DNA of 64,000 nt from Candidatus Sulfopaludibacter sp. SbA3. Its GTDB lineage: Bacteria > Acidobacteriota > Vicinamibacteria > Vicinamibacterales > UBA2999. The notes below the pieces were generated by a model. That model worked only from the letters and a program-made list of their open reading frames with translations. It did not search any database and was not told the DNA's origin. The stretch spans positions 1-64,000 of the forward strand of contig CAMDNQ010000008.1 in assembly GCA_945903265.1 (NCBI GenBank), read 5' to 3'. Every line of letters begins with the position of its first letter. Positions within the stretch are counted from its first letter, which is position 1. The translations under genes and the position numbers were made by a program. Shown here in pieces: positions 13,049 through 26,854 of this stretch.

Positions 13049-15301
13049 GTGGATCTCCTCTCGAGTCTCAATCCCGAACAGCAGGACGCCGTTCTTCATA
13101 CCGACGGGGCGCTGCTGATTCTCGCCGGCGCGGGCTCGGGCAAGACCCGGGTCATCGCGCACCGTATCGCCCATCTCGTCAGCAGCGGGATCGCCGATCC
13201 GGACCGCGTCATCGCCGTCACCTTCACCAACAAGGCCGCAGAGGAGATGCGCACGCGCGTCGAATCGCTGCTGCGCGTCGAATGCCGGCAGATGTGGATC
13301 TCGACGTTCCACGCACTCTGCGCGCGGCTCCTGCGTCGCGAGGCCCCGCACATCGGGCTCTCACGCGACTTCGTCATCTACGATTCCGCGGACCAGCTGT
13401 CGGTCATGAAACAGGCGATGCGCGAGCTGGGCGTCGACGATTCGTCGCTGGCGCCTCGGCTGGCGCTGTCGCGCATCAGCCACGCCAAGAACCGCATGGA
13501 GGGGCCCGAGACGTTCACGACGAATGCCTGGAGCCCGCGCGAGCAGCACGTGGGCACGCTGTACACGATGTATCTCAAGGCGCTGAAGGACGCGAACGCG
13601 CTTGATTTCGACGACCTGCTGCTCAGGACCGTCGAGCTGTTCGAACGGTCCGAGACGGTTCGCGACCGCTACAGCGAGAAGTTCCAGTTCGTGATGGTCG
13701 ACGAATACCAGGACACGAACCGGCCCCAGTATCTGCTCGTCCAGCGCCTGGCCTCCAAGCACCGCAATCTCTGCGTCGTCGGCGACCCGGATCAGTCGAT
13801 TTACAAGTGGCGGGGTGCCGACCTCAAGAACATCCTCGACTTCGAGCAGGACTTTCCCGAGGCGAAGGTCGTCAAGCTTGAACGGAACTACCGATCAACG
13901 CAGGTGATCCTGGACGCTGCGTCGGCGGTCATCGCACAAAATCGCAACCGCAAGGAGAAGCGGCTGTACACGGAGCTGGCCGGCGGCGCGAAGCTTCTGT
14001 ACTACCGCGCCGGTGATGATATCGACGAAGCGGAGTTCATCGCCCGTACGGCCCGTCTGGCGCTGCAGGAGGATGTCGAGAACATCGTCGCACTTCTGTA
14101 TCGCACCAACGCGCAATCTCGAACGCTCGAAGATGCGCTTCGGCGCGCGGGAACCGACTACCGCATCATCGGCGGCGTTCGGTTCTATGAGCGCAAGGAG
14201 ATCAAGGACACGCTGGCCTACCTCAAGGTGGTGTTGAACCCGCACGACAACGTGAGCCTGCGGCGGATCATCAACGTGCCGGCGCGCGGCGTGGGCAAGG
14301 GTGTCATGGAGTCGCTTGAAGCCGTCGCGCTGTCCGACACCGGGGTCTCGCCGCTTTTCGAGGCCGCGGCGCCCACCGAGGCAAATTCTTTGTGGCTGCG
14401 TCTCCTGAATGCGACGGAGCGCCGCCTGCTCGCCCCACGGGCAACAGCCTCTCTTGCGGCGTTCCGCGAACTGATTGTCAGCCTGGGCGACATGGTTCGC
14501 CGCGAATCTGTGTCGATTGCGCTGGGAAAGGTCATTGACCTGAGCGGATACCTGAAGGATCTGCGCGAAGAGAAAAGCGAGGAGGCGGAAAGCCGGATCG
14601 AAAACCTGATGGAGCTGGTGTCAGCCGCGCGCGAGTACGAATCGCGCTCACCGGAACCGTCCATGGGCGGCTTTGTCGACCAGTTGTCGCTGCTGTCGGA
14701 CGTGGACGAAGAAGCCGGATCGCGATCCGCTCGCGTGCTGATGATGACCATGCACAGCGCCAAGGGTCTCGAGTTCCCGGTGGTGGTCATTTCCGGACTC
14801 GAAGAAGGGCTGTTTCCCCATTCGCGATCCATTGACGACGAGGCGGAGCTGGAGGAAGAACGGCGGCTCTGCTACGTGGGCATTACCAGGGCGCAACGGC
14901 GGCTCGTCCTGACGTCCGCGGCCAGGCGGCGGGTGTTTGGCGAGTATCAGGCCACCGAGGCATCTCGCTTCATCGAGGAGATTCCACGCGAATTGATAGA
15001 GGAGATTCCCTCCACCTTTGCCGTGAATCCGTACCAGTCCTCGTTCTCGCAGTTCCGAGGGAATGCGTACGGGCGGGGCAAGCGTGCTCGCGAAGAGCAG
15101 CCGACCTACGCCCACGAGGACGAAGATCAGTCGGTGCCAGGAGGCTTGCGCCTCGGCTGCCGCGTACGCCACCCGAAGTTCGGCGAAGGAACGATTCTCA
15201 GTATCGAGCCGCTGGACGACGACACGAAGCTGGTGGTGCGCTTCAGTTCGGTGGGGCAGAAGACGCTGCGGGCGAAGTTTGCGAAGCTGGAGGTGGCGTG
15301 A
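13049..15301 (+). CDS. pcrA: ATP-dependent DNA helicase, UvrD/PcrA type
   Basis: A 750-residue superfamily 1A 3'-5' helicase acting in nucleotide excision repair, mismatch repair and replication-conflict resolution. Walker A is AGAGSGKTRVIAHR (about 26-39), then TFTNKAAEEM (Ia), VDEYQDTN (motif II), GDPDQSIYKWRGA (III), LERNYRS (IV), MTMHSAKGLEFPVV (V) and CYVGITRAQRRL (VI). The C-terminus (about 695-750) is a Tudor-like domain, GLRLGCRVRHPKFGEGTIL, as in PcrA, which contacts RNA polymerase. Start is GTG 13049, with a GGGGGA tract immediately upstream. It is downstream of glmS by 7 bp, probably the same transcript. UvrD is an alternative name; the Tudor-like tail fits PcrA. Confidence 0.95.
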   Translation: MDLLSSLNPEQQDAVLHTDGALLILAGAGSGKTRVIAHRIAHLVSSGIADPDRVIAVTFTNKAAEEMRTRVESLLRVECRQMWISTFHALCARLLRREAPHIGLSRDFVIYDSADQLSVMKQAMRELGVDDSSLAPRLALSRISHAKNRMEGPETFTTNAWSPREQHVGTLYTMYLKALKDANALDFDDLLLRTVELFERSETVRDRYSEKFQFVMVDEYQDTNRPQYLLVQRLASKHRNLCVVGDPDQSIYKWRGADLKNILDFEQDFPEAKVVKLERNYRSTQVILDAASAVIAQNRNRKEKRLYTELAGGAKLLYYRAGDDIDEAEFIARTARLALQEDVENIVALLYRTNAQSRTLEDALRRAGTDYRIIGGVRFYERKEIKDTLAYLKVVLNPHDNVSLRRIINVPARGVGKGVMESLEAVALSDTGVSPLFEAAAPTEANSLWLRLLNATERRLLAPRATASLAAFRELIVSLGDMVRRESVSIALGKVIDLSGYLKDLREEKSEEAESRIENLMELVSAAREYESRSPEPSMGGFVDQLSLLSDVDEEAGSRSARVLMMTMHSAKGLEFPVVVISGLEEGLFPHSRSIDDEAELEEERRLCYVGITRAQRRLVLTSAARRRVFGEYQATEASRFIEEIPRELIEEIPSTFAVNPYQSSFSQFRGNAYGRGKRAREEQPTYAHEDEDQSVPGGLRLGCRVRHPKFGEGTILSIEPLDDDTKLVVRFSSVGQKTLRAKFAKLEVA

Positions 15302-15605
15302 TGCTCGTAACCATCCATCTGCCATCGCGCTCCGCGACCGTGATCGTCATCGCGCGATCGGATGTGGAGCCGTCGAACATCCGCACCGCGGCCTGAATCG
15401 ACACCCTCCTCGAGTCTGGCGTGAGACGCTCGACGCCCGTCATCACAAAGTCCTGAACCACACCATCGGTTTTCGGATTACAGGGGACGGTGGACAGCCG
15501 CGCCAGCACGGTCAGGTCGTAGAGCCGGCAGGCCTGGAAGACATCCAGGAGCAGCTGCCGCTCCGGCGACGGCCAGGCGCAACCCGCAGCGAGAACTGCC
15601 GCAGT

Positions 15606-15635
15606 GTAGAGCGCACGCTTAAGCGTGCGCGCTAC
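15606..15635. repeat. Dispersed palindromic element, copy 2
   Basis: A 30-bp palindrome of the same design as 2474-2503, centred on CTTAAG, with one mismatch at the same relative position. It lies 1 bp downstream of the gyrA stop codon and within the predicted signal sequence of the small lipoprotein gene. As a hairpin it could also act as a transcript 3'-end element for gyrA. Confidence 0.65.
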
Positions 15636-15636
15636 G

Positions 15637-18147
<2,511 letters not shown>

Positions 18148-18191
18148 GCCTTCAACGCCAGGTCCGCGACATCGCGACTACGGATCCGGTT

Positions 18192-20861
<2,670 letters not shown>

Positions 20862-20873
20862 TCAGTCCATCGG

Positions 20874-21977
20874 TCAGATGCGCATCGGCATGATCACGTA
20901 GGTGTAGTCGTAGCCCTGCGCGCCCACCGGTTTCATGACCGCCTGACTGACTTCGTCTTTGAGCGACAACTGGACGGTGTCGGTTTCGACGACGTTCAGA
21001 AAATCGAGCACGTACTGCGCGTTAAACGAAATGGTGAGCGGTGCGCCCGTGAAGTCGACCGGTATCTCCTCGCGCGCCTCACCGAATTCCGAACTGCTCG
21101 ACGTGACGTCAACCTTCCCCTTCGCGATATCGAACTTCACCGCGCGGGACCGCTCGTTCGAGAGCAGCGCGACGCGCTTGACCGCGTTGGTCAGCCGCTC
21201 GCGCTCGAAGTCGATGTGTTTGTCGTTGCCTTTCGGAATGACGCGCTCGTACGCCGGAAACTGGCCGTCGATCATCCGCGAGATCAGCATGCGGTCGCCG
21301 ACTTCGAAGAACAGGTGGTTCTCGCCGCTCTCGAACATGACGTCGCCGTCGCCGTCCATCAGCAGTTTGCCGAGCTCCAGCAGCGTCTTCTTCGGGAGGA
21401 TGACGCCGAGTTCTTCGGTCACGCCGACCTTGTGCGCGACCTCGACGAGCGCGAGCCGGTGTCCGTCCGTCGCCACAAGCGTGATGCTGTCCGGCTTCAG
21501 CACGAACTTCGCGCCGTTCAGGAAATACCGCGTGTCTTCGCCGGTGATCGCAAACTGTGTTTTGGCGACCATTTCCTTCAGCGCATTTCGCGGCAGCGCG
21601 GCGCGGGATTTTCCGGTGGCGTCCGGCAGCGTCGGGAAGTCTTCGCGTGGAAGCGTCTGCATGCGGGAATCGAAGCGATCGGCTGCGACCTTGACGCCGT
21701 TCTTGTCTTCTTCGATGCGCACGTCCGTTTCCGGAAGAGCCTTGATGATCTCGTAGAGTTTCTTCGCCGGCAGCGTGAGTGATCCGCTTTTGGCAACCGA
21801 GGCCTGGCACTTGCTGCGGAGCGCGACTTCGAGGTCGGTCGCGAGCATGCGCACCTCGTTGCCGTTGGCTTCGATCAGCACATTCGCGAGAATCGGAATC
21901 GTGTTCTTCCGTTCCACGATGCCCTGGAAAAGTTGCAGTTCTCTCAGAAGATCATTCTTCCGGACAACGAGTTCCAT
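20874..21977 (-). CDS. dnaN: DNA polymerase III beta sliding clamp
   Basis: The ring-shaped processivity clamp of the replisome. The 367-residue length matches the family (366 in E. coli). The start MELVVRKNDLLRELQLFQGIVERKNTIPILANVLIEA is the standard domain I; three repeated clamp domains follow, with the C-terminal YDYTYVIMPMRI matching the conserved PMRL-type end that forms the client-binding pocket. Encoded between dnaA and gyrB on the same strand, the classic dnaA-dnaN-gyrB-gyrA origin order, though recF is missing from its common place between dnaN and gyrB. Confidence 0.97.
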   Translation of the reverse strand: MELVVRKNDLLRELQLFQGIVERKNTIPILANVLIEANGNEVRMLATDLEVALRSKCQASVAKSGSLTLPAKKLYEIIKALPETDVRIEEDKNGVKVAADRFDSRMQTLPREDFPTLPDATGKSRAALPRNALKEMVAKTQFAITGEDTRYFLNGAKFVLKPDSITLVATDGHRLALVEVAHKVGVTEELGVILPKKTLLELGKLLMDGDGDVMFESGENHLFFEVGDRMLISRMIDGQFPAYERVIPKGNDKHIDFERERLTNAVKRVALLSNERSRAVKFDIAKGKVDVTSSSSEFGEAREEIPVDFTGAPLTISFNAQYVLDFLNVVETDTVQLSLKDEVSQAVMKPVGAQGYDYTYVIMPMRI

Positions 21978-22240
21978 AGGCTGGTAGTGACCTCAAGCGG
22001 AGATGGTCCGCGGTTAACGGATCCTCATTAGAGAGGAGTTAGAAGTGATAAGAAATTATATAGAAGATAAGGTGCTGCGCAAAACCTATTCTGTGCCCGT
22101 TAACCCTTGCCTGCCAGTAATTTAGGCTGTGGAAAAACTTGTGCCCCCGACCGTGCCCATGTGAGGGGTTTCTGTGTGTAACCGCCCGGTCTGACTTTAT
22201 GCACACCCGACGGGATAGGCGGGCTGTGGAGAACGCAATC
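21978..22240. promoter_or_regulatory. dnaA-dnaN intergenic region, candidate part of the origin
   Basis: 263 bp without a gene. It holds an AT-rich stretch at about 22028-22072, with related AGAAGTGATAAG and AGAAGATAAGG words, unusual in this GC-rich window and suitable as an unwinding element. Two DnaA-box-like sites on the minus strand follow: TTTTCCACA (22128-22136) and TTCTCCACA (22225-22233). Together with the cluster upstream of dnaA this resembles a two-part origin like that of Bacillus. The region must also carry leader or promoter signals for dnaN. Confidence 0.55.
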
Positions 22241-23590
22241 TCATCGGAATGACTGAAGGAAATTCGCCATCAGGCTGTTGAAATCCACCTCGCGTTTACG
22301 GAGTTCCTCCACCTTCTTCAGCGAGTGGATCACCGTGGAATGGTGCTTTCCCCCAAAACTTCGACCGATCTCCGGCAGCGATGCATTGGTCAGCGACTTA
22401 CAGAGGTACATGGCGATTTGGCGGGGCATGGCGATCGACTTCGAATTGTTCCGCGACTTCAAATCCGCGACTTTCAACTGGTAATAGTCGGCGACGTAGC
22501 GCTGAATAGTCTCGATCGTCACGGCCTTCGCATCCTGGTCCATGACGTTCTTCAGGACCTCTTGCGTCAGGTCGAGCGAAATCTCACGCCCTGTCAGCGA
22601 CGCGTACGCAATCAGACGGATCAGGGAGCCCTCGAGCTCGCGGATATTCGACTTGATGCGTCCCGCCATGTACATCGCGACGCTATCCGGTAGCGGCACC
22701 CCTTCGGCTTCCGCTTTTCTCGTCAGAATCGCGACCCGCGTCTCGATGTCTGGTGGCTGAATATCGGCGATCAACCCCCACTCAAAGCGAGATCGGAGGC
22801 GTTCCTCCAGCGCCGGAATTTCATTGGGAGGGTGGTCGCTGCTGATCACGATCTGCTTCTGTGCGTCGTACAGCGCGTTGAATGTGTGGAAGAACTCGGT
22901 CTGCGTGCCTTCCTTGCCCGACACAAACTGGATGTCATCGACGAGCAAGATGTCGACCGATCGGTAGCGCTCCCGGAACTCGAGGATCCTGTCGTAGCGC
23001 AGCGCGTTGATCATCTCGTTCATGAACCGTTCGGACGAGATGTACGTGAGCCGGAGCGAGGGATCGTGCTGGAGCACGTACTGCCCCACGGCGTGCATCA
23101 GATGTGTCTTGCCCAGCCCCACGCCGCCATAGATGAACAGCGGGTTGTACGAGCGCGACGGCGCTTCCGCCACCGCCCGGCAAGCGGCGTGCGCGAACTG
23201 GTTCGAGGGGCCGACAATGAACGTGTCGAAGGTGTAACGCGGGTTGAGGCCACCCATGGACGTGGTGGTCGTATTGGCGACCTCCTCGACGACGGGGATT
23301 TCGACGACGGGCGGCGGCGGATCCTCTTCACGCAGCGGAGGAATGACGCCGCCTTCGGCAACAAACACCAGCGAGGCGCCAGGCCGACGCACCTCCGTGA
23401 GTGCCTCGGATAAGACAACCGAATAGTGCTTGGTGAGCCAGTCCTTGAACAGGACGTTCGGGACCCTGACGGTGATCGAGTTCCCCGCCTCGGCGACGAA
23501 CGAGGTGGGCTTGAACCAGGTGTAGAAGCTGTGGCGGTTAACTTTCGTCTCGACTCGGGCGAGGATCTGGTCCCAGATACTGGCTTCCAT
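22241..23590 (-). CDS. dnaA: Chromosomal replication initiator DnaA
   Basis: Binds DnaA boxes at the origin and opens the duplex in its ATP form. The protein has 449 residues from ATG 23590, where the family start MEASIWDQILARVETKVNRHSFYTWF sits; the open frame extends upstream through the DnaA-box cluster and is not coding there. Domain I covers 1-90, a flexible domain II about 90-130, the AAA+ domain III has GGVGLGKTHLMHAVG and VDDIQFVSGKE, and domain IV has the HTH signature GRSFGGKHHSTVIHS for box recognition. First gene of the minus-strand dnaA-dnaN-gyrB-gyrA run. Boxes directly upstream suggest autoregulation. Confidence 0.97.
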   Translation of the reverse strand: MEASIWDQILARVETKVNRHSFYTWFKPTSFVAEAGNSITVRVPNVLFKDWLTKHYSVVLSEALTEVRRPGASLVFVAEGGVIPPLREEDPPPPVVEIPVVEEVANTTTTSMGGLNPRYTFDTFIVGPSNQFAHAACRAVAEAPSRSYNPLFIYGGVGLGKTHLMHAVGQYVLQHDPSLRLTYISSERFMNEMINALRYDRILEFRERYRSVDILLVDDIQFVSGKEGTQTEFFHTFNALYDAQKQIVISSDHPPNEIPALEERLRSRFEWGLIADIQPPDIETRVAILTRKAEAEGVPLPDSVAMYMAGRIKSNIRELEGSLIRLIAYASLTGREISLDLTQEVLKNVMDQDAKAVTIETIQRYVADYYQLKVADLKSRNNSKSIAMPRQIAMYLCKSLTNASLPEIGRSFGGKHHSTVIHSLKKVEELRKREVDFNSLMANFLQSFR

Positions 23591-23894
23591 GTGCAGAATT
23601 GCCTTCGCCCGCAGAAAACCTAATAAAACAGCGACTTTTCGGTTCAGCTCAGTGGGAAGTGCGGGTTTTTCCACAGTGTTTTCCACAGGTGTGGAAATCT
23701 TGGGGAAGAAACCGAAGGCCGTAATTACGCCCGCTCGCCGCCGCCTCGCCGGACCGGGCACTGTAGCACACTGGGATTAACCGTCCGGATCCGTTGACAC
23801 CCCTCCACCCGGCGACTACTATTGAAAATTCCGCGCGAATCAGCGGGACACACATAGGCCAGCCCTTGCGGCCGGCAGGACGACAGAGACGAGC
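23591..23894. promoter_or_regulatory. rpmH-dnaA intergenic region, candidate origin with DnaA boxes
   Basis: 304 bp without a gene, between divergent dnaA and rpmH. Three DnaA-box-like 9-mers lie within 32 bp: TTTTCCACA at 23667-23675 and 23679-23687 (plus) and ATTTCCACA at 23690-23698 (minus). The rpmH promoter is at 23794-23822. All genes of the surrounding dnaA and rpmH operons run away from this point, as expected at a replication origin. Confidence 0.65.
23794..23822 (+). promoter_or_regulatory. Sigma-70-type promoter for rpmH operon
   Basis: TTGACA (23794-23799) and TACTAT (23817-23822) are separated by exactly 17 bp. The start of transcription would be near 23829, about 65 bp before the rpmH ATG. 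Confidence 0.7.
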
Positions 23895-24047
23895 ATGAAG
23901 GGAAAGCGCACCTACCAGCCCAATACCCGGCGCAGGAAGAAAACTCACGGCTTCCTGGTCCGGATGGCGACTAAGAACGGGCGGATTGTCCTCAAGCGTC
24001 GCCGGGCACAGGGGCGCAAGCGGCTCACTGTCTCGGACGAACGGTAG
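23895..24047 (+). CDS. rpmH: Ribosomal protein bL34
   Basis: A 50-residue, very basic component of the large ribosomal subunit. The sequence begins [20 protein letters not shown] and continues with the conserved [24 protein letters not shown], as in all bL34 proteins. It is shorter than 60 codons and easily missed. First gene of the rpmH-rnpA-yidD-yidC-khpB-mnmE-mnmG-rsmG run, with a clear promoter upstream and rnpA 21 bp downstream. Confidence 0.97.
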   Translation: MKGKRTYQPNTRRRKKTHGFLVRMATKNGRIVLKRRRAQGRKRLTVSDER

Positions 24048-24068
24048 TTCGGTCGCCGGCGAGGACGC

Positions 24069-24467
24069 GTGAGCGGCCAGACGTTGACGGTCGCACAGCG
24101 TATCCGCAACCGGCCCGAGTTCGAGCGGGTCTACAAGCAGGGTGTTCGGATTCACGGCCGGTTCATGACCCTGTTTGTGCTGCCGAGCGACCGCCAGACT
24201 CGGCTGGGCGTCGCCGCCACTAGGAAAATGGGGGCTGCCGTCGAACGGAACCGAGCCAAACGCCTCGCCCGTGAAATATTTCGCCGAACCAACAGCGCTG
24301 CAGGCCTCGACATCGTGGTCGTTCCGCGGCGGGAAATGCTCGATGCTTCCTTTGCCAGCCTTGAAATCGACTATGAACGGGCTCTCCAGCGCGCCAAGCG
24401 TCAGCCCCGTCCAGCAGGGACAGGGACCGATCACCGTCGTCGTCCTGGCCCTGATAAAGGGCTATAA
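24069..24467 (+). CDS. rnpA: Ribonuclease P protein component
   Basis: The protein cofactor of RNase P, which trims the 5' leader of pre-tRNAs. The 132-residue protein starts with GTG at 24069. The signature RNR motif is recognisable in AAVERNRAKRLAREIFRR (about residues 56-73), preceded by the central cleft strand RLGVAATRKMG. The C-terminal part (PRPAGTGTDHRRRPGPDKGL) overlaps yidD in another frame by 95 bp and is probably not structured. Position between rpmH and yidD/yidC is the near-universal arrangement. Confidence 0.95.
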   Translation: MSGQTLTVAQRIRNRPEFERVYKQGVRIHGRFMTLFVLPSDRQTRLGVAATRKMGAAVERNRAKRLAREIFRRTNSAAGLDIVVVPRREMLDASFASLEIDYERALQRAKRQPRPAGTGTDHRRRPGPDKGL

Positions 24468-24642
24468 ACTGCTTATTTCACCGTTATTTACGGGCTGCTG
24501 CCGGTTCTCGCCCTCGTGCGCGGACTACACGGCCGAGGCCGTGCGCCTTCATGGGTCCGCCCGCGGGCTGTGGATCGGAGGCCGTCGGCTTTGCCGCTGC
24601 CATCCATTCGGCGACCACGGCTTCGATCCTGTCCCCCGCTAG
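24373..24642 (+). CDS. yidD: Membrane protein insertion efficiency factor YidD
   Basis: A small membrane-associated helper of YidC-dependent insertion. The conserved core is clear: KGYKLLISPLFTGCCRFSPSC, then YTAEAVRLHGSARG and CRCHPFGDHGFDPVP. With ATG 24373 it has 89 residues, the upper end of the family's normal size; ATG is in a different frame of the rnpA 3' end, giving a 95-bp overlap. A start at GTG/CTG codons closer to the ITVVVLALIKGYK segment cannot be excluded. The three conserved Cys residues are present. yidC follows after 3 bp. Confidence 0.9.
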   Translation: MNGLSSAPSVSPVQQGQGPITVVVLALIKGYKLLISPLFTGCCRFSPSCADYTAEAVRLHGSARGLWIGGRRLCRCHPFGDHGFDPVPR

Positions 24643-24645
24643 CGC

Positions 24646-26391
24646 ATGGAACGCCGGGTCCTCATCGCCGTTTTTCTCTCGTTCCTGGTCCTGTACGGGT
24701 ATCAGTCGTTCTTCGTGCCGCCGGCTCCCGAGCAACCGCCCACGACGACGACGCCCTCAACGCAGCAACCCGCGGCCGTCACCACGCCTGTGGCTCCGTC
24801 GACTCCCGCAGCGCCAGTAGTCGATCAGGCGCCCGCGCCTGCGGCGGTTATTGGTGACGCCGCTGAACGCGAGATCGTGGTCGAGACCGGCACAGTGCGC
24901 GCGGTGCTGTCGAACCGCGGAGGGCGGGTGCTGCACTGGCACCTGAAGGAGTACCTCGACGCGAGCGGCCAACCCGTTGATCTCGTGCCGTCCGAGGTGC
25001 CAGCCGATCAGCTGACTCCCTTTTCGCTGCGAGTCGAGGACGAGGCGACGACACGGCGCTTGAACACGTCGTTGTATCGCGTCACGGGCGACACGGCAGG
25101 CCGCGTGGATGCGACGACCGCCGCCGGAGCCCTGCTCTTCGAGTTCGAGGATGCGTCCGGCCTTCGCGTGCGCAAGGAGTTCCAGTTCGATCCCCGGGAC
25201 TACCTCGTCACATTCTCGGCGACGGTAACGCAGAGCGGGACCGCGTTGAATCCTGGCGTCGCCTGGGGACCAGGCCTTGGCGACATCGGCGCGATTTCGA
25301 GCGGTGGAAGTTTCTTCACGGGCAACTACATCCAGCCGCCGCAGGCCATCTATCACCGGGACGGCGACGTAGAACGCATTGCGGCGGGCGACCTTGCGGC
25401 CCAGCCCGTTCACGAAGGGCAGTTCAGATTCGCGGGTATTGACGACCATTATTTCCTCGCCGGTGCGGTGAACCCGGGCCAGGCCCGCGTGGAATATCGC
25501 CCCGTCACCCTGCCGGGCACGGGTGAGGCGCAGCGGCAGCTGCTGTCGCAGACCATCACGTTCGCGCAGCCTCCTCAGAACGTACGGTTCTTCTACGGCC
25601 CGAAGCAGTTCGACCTGCTGCGTTCGATCGACGGCGAGCTCGTACGGGCGATCAACTTCGGCATCTTCGGATTTCTCGCGGTCCCGCTGCTCGGCGCGCT
25701 CCAGTGGATCTACGGGTTCGTCGGCAACTGGGGATGGGCCATCGTGTTCCTGACGATCCTCATCAACCTGGCGATCTTCCCGCTGCGGCACAAGAGCGTC
25801 GTGTCGATGCGGAAGATGCAGCTGCTGCAGCCGCAGCTGAAGGCGATTCAGGATCGATATACCGGGCTCAAGGTCACCGATCCCGCGCGGCAGAAGATGA
25901 ACACGGAGATCATGAATCTCTACCGGGAGAAGGGCGTGAACCCCGCCAGCGGCTGCGTGCCGATGCTGCTGCAGTTCCCGGTGCTGCTCGCGTTCTACTC
26001 GATGCTCTCGCAGGCGATCGAGCTGCGCGGCGCGTACTTCGGCTTCTGGATCACCGACCTGTCGCTGCCGGATCCGTATTTCGTGATCCCGATTCTGATG
26101 GCGGTCACGATGTTCTGGCAGACGAAGATCACGCCGACGACGGCGGATCCGGCGCAGCAGCGGATCATGCTGCTCATGCCGCTCATGTTCACGGTGTTCT
26201 TCCTGTGGGCGCCGAGCGGCCTCGTCATCTACTGGTTCGTCAGCAACCTGTGGGCGATTGGACAGCAGTACTTCACCAACTGGTGGATTGGGCCCAGCCT
26301 CGCACCGGCGGCGGCGGCCGCCGCCGCCAAGAGCGGAAACATGAAGTCGGTCGGCGCGGGACGAACCCGCGACGCCGGGAAGAAATCGTAG
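24646..26391 (+). CDS. yidC: Membrane protein insertase YidC
   Basis: Inserts and folds inner-membrane proteins alone or with SecYEG. The 581-residue Gram-negative-type protein has an N-terminal TM anchor (MERRVLIAVFLSFLVLYGYQ), a Pro/Thr/Ala-rich linker, a periplasmic beta-sandwich domain (about 85-340) and the five-helix insertase domain (about 350-550) with the conserved NWGWAIVFLTILINL, CVPMLLQFPVLLAFYSML and GLVIYWFVSNLW segments. The C-terminal tail is basic and alanine-rich, suited to ribosome contact. Sits between yidD and khpB. Confidence 0.97.
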   Translation: MERRVLIAVFLSFLVLYGYQSFFVPPAPEQPPTTTTPSTQQPAAVTTPVAPSTPAAPVVDQAPAPAAVIGDAAEREIVVETGTVRAVLSNRGGRVLHWHLKEYLDASGQPVDLVPSEVPADQLTPFSLRVEDEATTRRLNTSLYRVTGDTAGRVDATTAAGALLFEFEDASGLRVRKEFQFDPRDYLVTFSATVTQSGTALNPGVAWGPGLGDIGAISSGGSFFTGNYIQPPQAIYHRDGDVERIAAGDLAAQPVHEGQFRFAGIDDHYFLAGAVNPGQARVEYRPVTLPGTGEAQRQLLSQTITFAQPPQNVRFFYGPKQFDLLRSIDGELVRAINFGIFGFLAVPLLGALQWIYGFVGNWGWAIVFLTILINLAIFPLRHKSVVSMRKMQLLQPQLKAIQDRYTGLKVTDPARQKMNTEIMNLYREKGVNPASGCVPMLLQFPVLLAFYSMLSQAIELRGAYFGFWITDLSLPDPYFVIPILMAVTMFWQTKITPTTADPAQQRIMLLMPLMFTVFFLWAPSGLVIYWFVSNLWAIGQQYFTNWWIGPSLAPAAAAAAAKSGNMKSVGAGRTRDAGKKS

Positions 26392-26403
26392 ATACGTCCG
26401 CCT

Positions 26404-26853
26404 ATGCCTCTGACCACCGACATTGCTGATTTCGTCCAGAAGGTCATAACCGCCATGGGACTGACGCTGACCACGTCGGTCGAAGAGTCGCCGGAAGGCA
26501 CGCGCATCAATCTCGTCGGCGACGATGGCGGCGTGCTCATCCGGCGTGGCGGCGAGGCGCTGCAGGCGCTGCAGCACGTCGTCGCCACCACCTTCAGAAA
26601 GCAGCTGGGCGAGGACAACCGCATCATCATCGACTGCAACGGCTTCCGCCGCGACAAGGACGCCGAGATCCGGCAGATGGCGAAGCACATGGCGGGAAAG
26701 GCGCGCTCCAGCGGCATGCCGCAGGAGATGGGCCCGCTCAATCCGTACGAACGGCGCATCGTCCATCTCGCCATTTCGGAGGAGCCCGGCGCCTCCTCGG
26801 AGAGTATCGGCGACGCCTTCATGAAAACGGTGATTATCTCGGCGCAGAAATAG
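26404..26853 (+). CDS. khpB: KH/R3H RNA-binding protein (Jag/KhpB, short form)
   Basis: A 149-residue single-stranded nucleic-acid-binding protein. Residues about 15-75 form a KH-like domain (INLVGDDGGVLIRRGGEALQALQHVVATTF), followed by an R3H domain (NPYERRIVHLAISEEPGASSESIG; the R-x3-H is visible as RRIVH). The N-terminal Jag_N domain found in Firmicutes is absent, which is usual for this phylum. KhpB/Jag homologues act as RNA chaperones and influence cell division and elongation. Conserved location directly after yidC. Confidence 0.9.
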   Translation: MPLTTDIADFVQKVITAMGLTLTTSVEESPEGTRINLVGDDGGVLIRRGGEALQALQHVVATTFRKQLGEDNRIIIDCNGFRRDKDAEIRQMAKHMAGKARSSGMPQEMGPLNPYERRIVHLAISEEPGASSESIGDAFMKTVIISAQK

Positions 26854-26854
26854 T

